The translations under genes and the position numbers were made by a program. Shown here in pieces: positions 61,301 through 64,000 of a stretch of 64,000 nucleotides of DNA. Numbering within the stretch: position 1 is the stretch's first letter; each line of letters starts with the position of its first letter. Source of the stretch: Tenodera sinensis (Eukaryota > Arthropoda > Insecta > Mantodea > Mantidae); NCBI GenBank assembly GCA_030765045.1, contig CM060962.1, forward strand, positions 99,946,912-100,010,911, in the 5' to 3' direction. The notes under the pieces are model-generated. The model saw only the letters and a program-made list of their open reading frames with translations. It had not been told where the DNA came from and did no database searches.

Positions 61301-61740
61301 CTTCGTTGGTAATGAAATTTTACCTTAAGGTCACTTGGTATTCTAATGGTTAAGTAAGGACTACACAGTGGATTAGAAGTGACACAAGGAACGGAAAAGC
61401 AAAACGTAAACTGTTGCGAAACACGAAAAGCTCTGAAAAAGAAGAGTAGTTCGAAGAACTCTATTTTGCAACACTAGTGCGGCACCTAAAAACCAAAGTA
61501 AGCCAACCCAGCCAATCTCACGCTGTTCCAAAAGAGTAGTAAAATTGAAACTCTTATTAACAAACTAGTTCCAAGATAAGGAAGCGGAATTCTGACCACT
61601 GCAACTTGGAAGTAAGAAGTTTTTGCGCGAGAAGTTAATAGGTAGGTATACTGTAAATCCGCTATTTTTTCACGGAATTGATTTTTAATTAGTAAAATAT
61701 ACCTTTCACCATTTAAATTGCTATAATGTTTAACGTTGGG
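58380..61740. other. Intron sequence, nothing firm
   Basis: A GC-richer patch at 58960-59100 may be SINE-derived, and a small palindrome lies at 60751-60771. No gene is recognised. Confidence 0.35.
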
Positions 61741-61744
61741 CCAT

Positions 61745-62345
61745 TTTAAATGTCTAAGTGATCGTTTAACCCTAACATTACCAAAGGGGAGGGGGTACTT
61801 TATGCCCACCTTCCGTAAGTTTTTAAATTCTGACATAATCACTGTTTCTACTGCTGAACTGCTCAATTGTTTCAAAGTTTCCATTATTCGTCTTTTTGAG
61901 AAACAGTGAAATGCCAAGGTGGCCATAAGGTACTGCCCCATCGGTATAATGTGATTCATGTAAAAAAAGCAAAAAAGGAATAGTGAAACTATGCTAAATA
62001 TTAGCTTTATAAACATGAGAAGATATAATATCCAATTTTAAAATAAATTTGTTTTAAAATTGATGAGATATATTGCCAGTGGTGGTCACAAAGTACCCTC
62101 CCCCCTCCCTGTTGGTAGTATAACCTCTGTAATAAGGATTGGCACAATACCTAATGTAATTCTTGTAAAAAGTGACCAAGGAGTTGTTAAATAGTGTTAA
62201 ATATTACCTTTATAAACATAACAAGATATAATACCCAACTTTAAGATAAATGTATTTTAAAAGTTGCTCAGACATTTTGTAACTAGTTTTGGTCACAAAG
62301 TATCCCCCTTACACCAGTTGGTAGTGTAAGTTTCGGAATAAGGCT
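61745..62345. repeat. Diverged tandem repeat, roughly 200 bp units
   Basis: Blocks such as ggtcacaaagta[c/t]cc[c], gttggtagt, taaata-tta-ctttataaacat, aagatataatac/tccaa and ttttaaa recur in order at about 61920-62080, 62080-62290 and 62290-62345. The minus frame 61486-62016 overlaps this repeat. Confidence 0.7.
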
Positions 62346-63851
62346 TGGCATTGCTAGGACTAAACGATAGAGTGTGTGGCACTCAGATATAACATTAAAT
62401 TTAATCTTCATTACGCCTCATAACATAATTTTTATTCGTATAAAATTCCTTTGTGGTGTAACTTTGGCTAGATCGGTATGAGAGATAACATAGAAGATTT
62501 AGGGGCCTGTTTTTATAATTTGGTATGGAGTTTGATTATACAGTTTGTTGAGCATTTGTCCAAAATTGATTTTCTTTTAAAATAAACGTATCAAATACTA
62601 AAAATACTATATTCCTTCCTTTCATTTTGGGTTCAGTAAAAATTCAGACATAATTGCATTTACATGTGTATGAAGATCATGCTAACCAAATATTACACAT
62701 GAAACACGAAATTTTCTGCAAGGAGTATTTTATATCAAACATAAAGTCATTACACATCAAGACACTGGCCTCAGCTTGTATAAACTCTGTACAGTTTAAT
62801 AATTAATCGGGCTCAAATAACAGAGTTGTCAATGAGCCCTTAAGCTTCATCCTCTCACTTAAATAATTAATTAATAAAATGGAAACACACTGAAGCAGAG
62901 GGCGAAATCTTTTCCAAGTGACCACTGTTAGTGAGAGAAACAATCAAAAGCTTAGGCTATATATATTTTTTTCAAAATGTGCAACTTAGGTATTTTCTGC
63001 CGTTGCCACTTTGAATTAACACTTACTGTTGAAATTTTAGGATCATCACTTAACAAGAAAAAAAGAAAATAAGGGTGGAAAAATGAACGTCTTAGATGAT
63101 TTTTCTGCACTGACTGTGTACATACTAGGTGTAATCTATGCTCTTTTAAGTTTCTGTCGCTACCCGGTTGTTGTAACTACATAGGTACCTAAAAATCATA
63201 AGCACACATATAATTGGATATACAACGTCCTACCCTTTGAGCGCGCAGAACCGGTTTCGTCAACATGAGAACTTCTCGTGTTATTATGTTCAGGTGAGCC
63301 GAAATATAAACCTTTATTGGTGGAACTTAAAAGCAGGTTTCACCATAAGGTTTTAAACCAAGATAAAGAAATCGCAGCTTTGGTTTATGCGTGTTACACG
63401 TGCGAGCCAATGATTTCTCACGCATAGCAAGCAAGAAACGTCCACTGCTTCCAGTTGGTGCCTTTTCCTGTGCATGTTGAAAATCAAAACTCTGTTTAAT
63501 TGAAGTATGGGCGCAAGTGTTCTGCTTTTGAAACCGCAGTTTGCAAACTTATCATATGAATAAAATGGTGTCTTTGGATCTGAATTTTAAGCTTATCACA
63601 TGCGGCATAATTGATGCACTTAATTGCACAATTGCACCGTCGCATAGGCCATTTCATGAAGACAATGATATAATATTAGGCTTTGGAAAGAAAGAGGGAA
63701 AATGGAAACTGAAAGTTGGCTTATATTTTATTGTGGCATAAAGCATGTCAAGAATGAAACAATATAGAAACCTTTGTGGTCTCTAAAGAGAAGAGGAACG
63801 TATAAGTAGAGTAAAAAATGCAGCTGTAAATTAGAGGTTAGTGTGTTGACG

Positions 63852-63852
<1 letters not shown>
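62346..63852. other. Intron sequence, nothing recognised
   Basis: No supported feature. Confidence 0.4.

Positions 63853-63920
<68 letters not shown>
63853..63920. repeat. (GT)n microsatellite
   Basis: About 34 dinucleotide units. On the gene's sense strand it is (AC)n. Confidence 0.97.
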
Positions 63921-63924
<4 letters not shown>

Positions 63925-64000
63925 GCGGTGCAAAATTATTCAACTTATTAATGAAATTTCTAATTCTTAACTATTTATATTTTGGATACGAATTCACATT

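Noticed and set aside
61486..62016. 176-codon minus frame with a hydrophobic start
   Set aside because: No domain was recognised, it overlaps a diverged tandem repeat and the composition looks like random AT-rich sequence.

Overview
The window looks like AT-rich, repeat-dense nuclear DNA of an arthropod, most likely an insect. One SINE family here has a body with the insect-type core (about 33300-33375), and the huge, SINE-laden introns would suit a polyneopteran lineage. That placement is inference. Nothing looks prokaryotic or plasmid-borne.

The only host gene I can support is on the minus strand: part of a Dscam-family (Down syndrome cell adhesion molecule-like) immunoglobulin receptor. 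Three exons join in compatible phases. 51349-51797 encodes the end of Ig3 plus Ig4, 10538-10682 the first half of Ig5, and 5894-6045 the second half of Ig5. The introns are 40,666 bp and 4,492 bp, so nearly everything else is intronic. Sequence left of 5894 and right of 51797 should also be intron, and the gene continues past both window edges.

Left edge (1-5692): a young LTR retrotransposon of gypsy-like layout on the minus strand, in the same sense as the gene and 201 bp beyond the Ig5b splice donor. Its gag has one in-frame stop, and its pol has lost most of RT, RNase H and the integrase core while keeping an open frame. A tRNA-derived SINE is nested in it. Small intron (6046-10537): ATT and CACT arrays. 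Large intron (10683-51348): two MITEs, several SINE families with target-site duplications, a 1.5 kb compound hexamer satellite (17165-18660), an apparently intact APE-type LINE (about 22278-27323, plus strand, antisense to the gene), a 1.4 kb tetranucleotide array, hAT and Tc1 transposase remnants, a SINE nested in an older copy of itself, and two related solo-LTR-like sequences. Right part (51798-64000): a mariner remnant, SINEs, two diverged tandem duplications and AT-rich sequence with no gene I can recognise.

The most notable items are the intact LINE with an overlapping TAATG stop/start, the internally deleted but young LTR element, the Dscam exons spread over a repeat-filled 40 kb intron, and sense-strand (GTGA)n arrays that present a 5' splice-site-like hexamer hundreds of times inside that gene's introns. 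I found no CRISPR, operon, phage or clearly new defence-type system.
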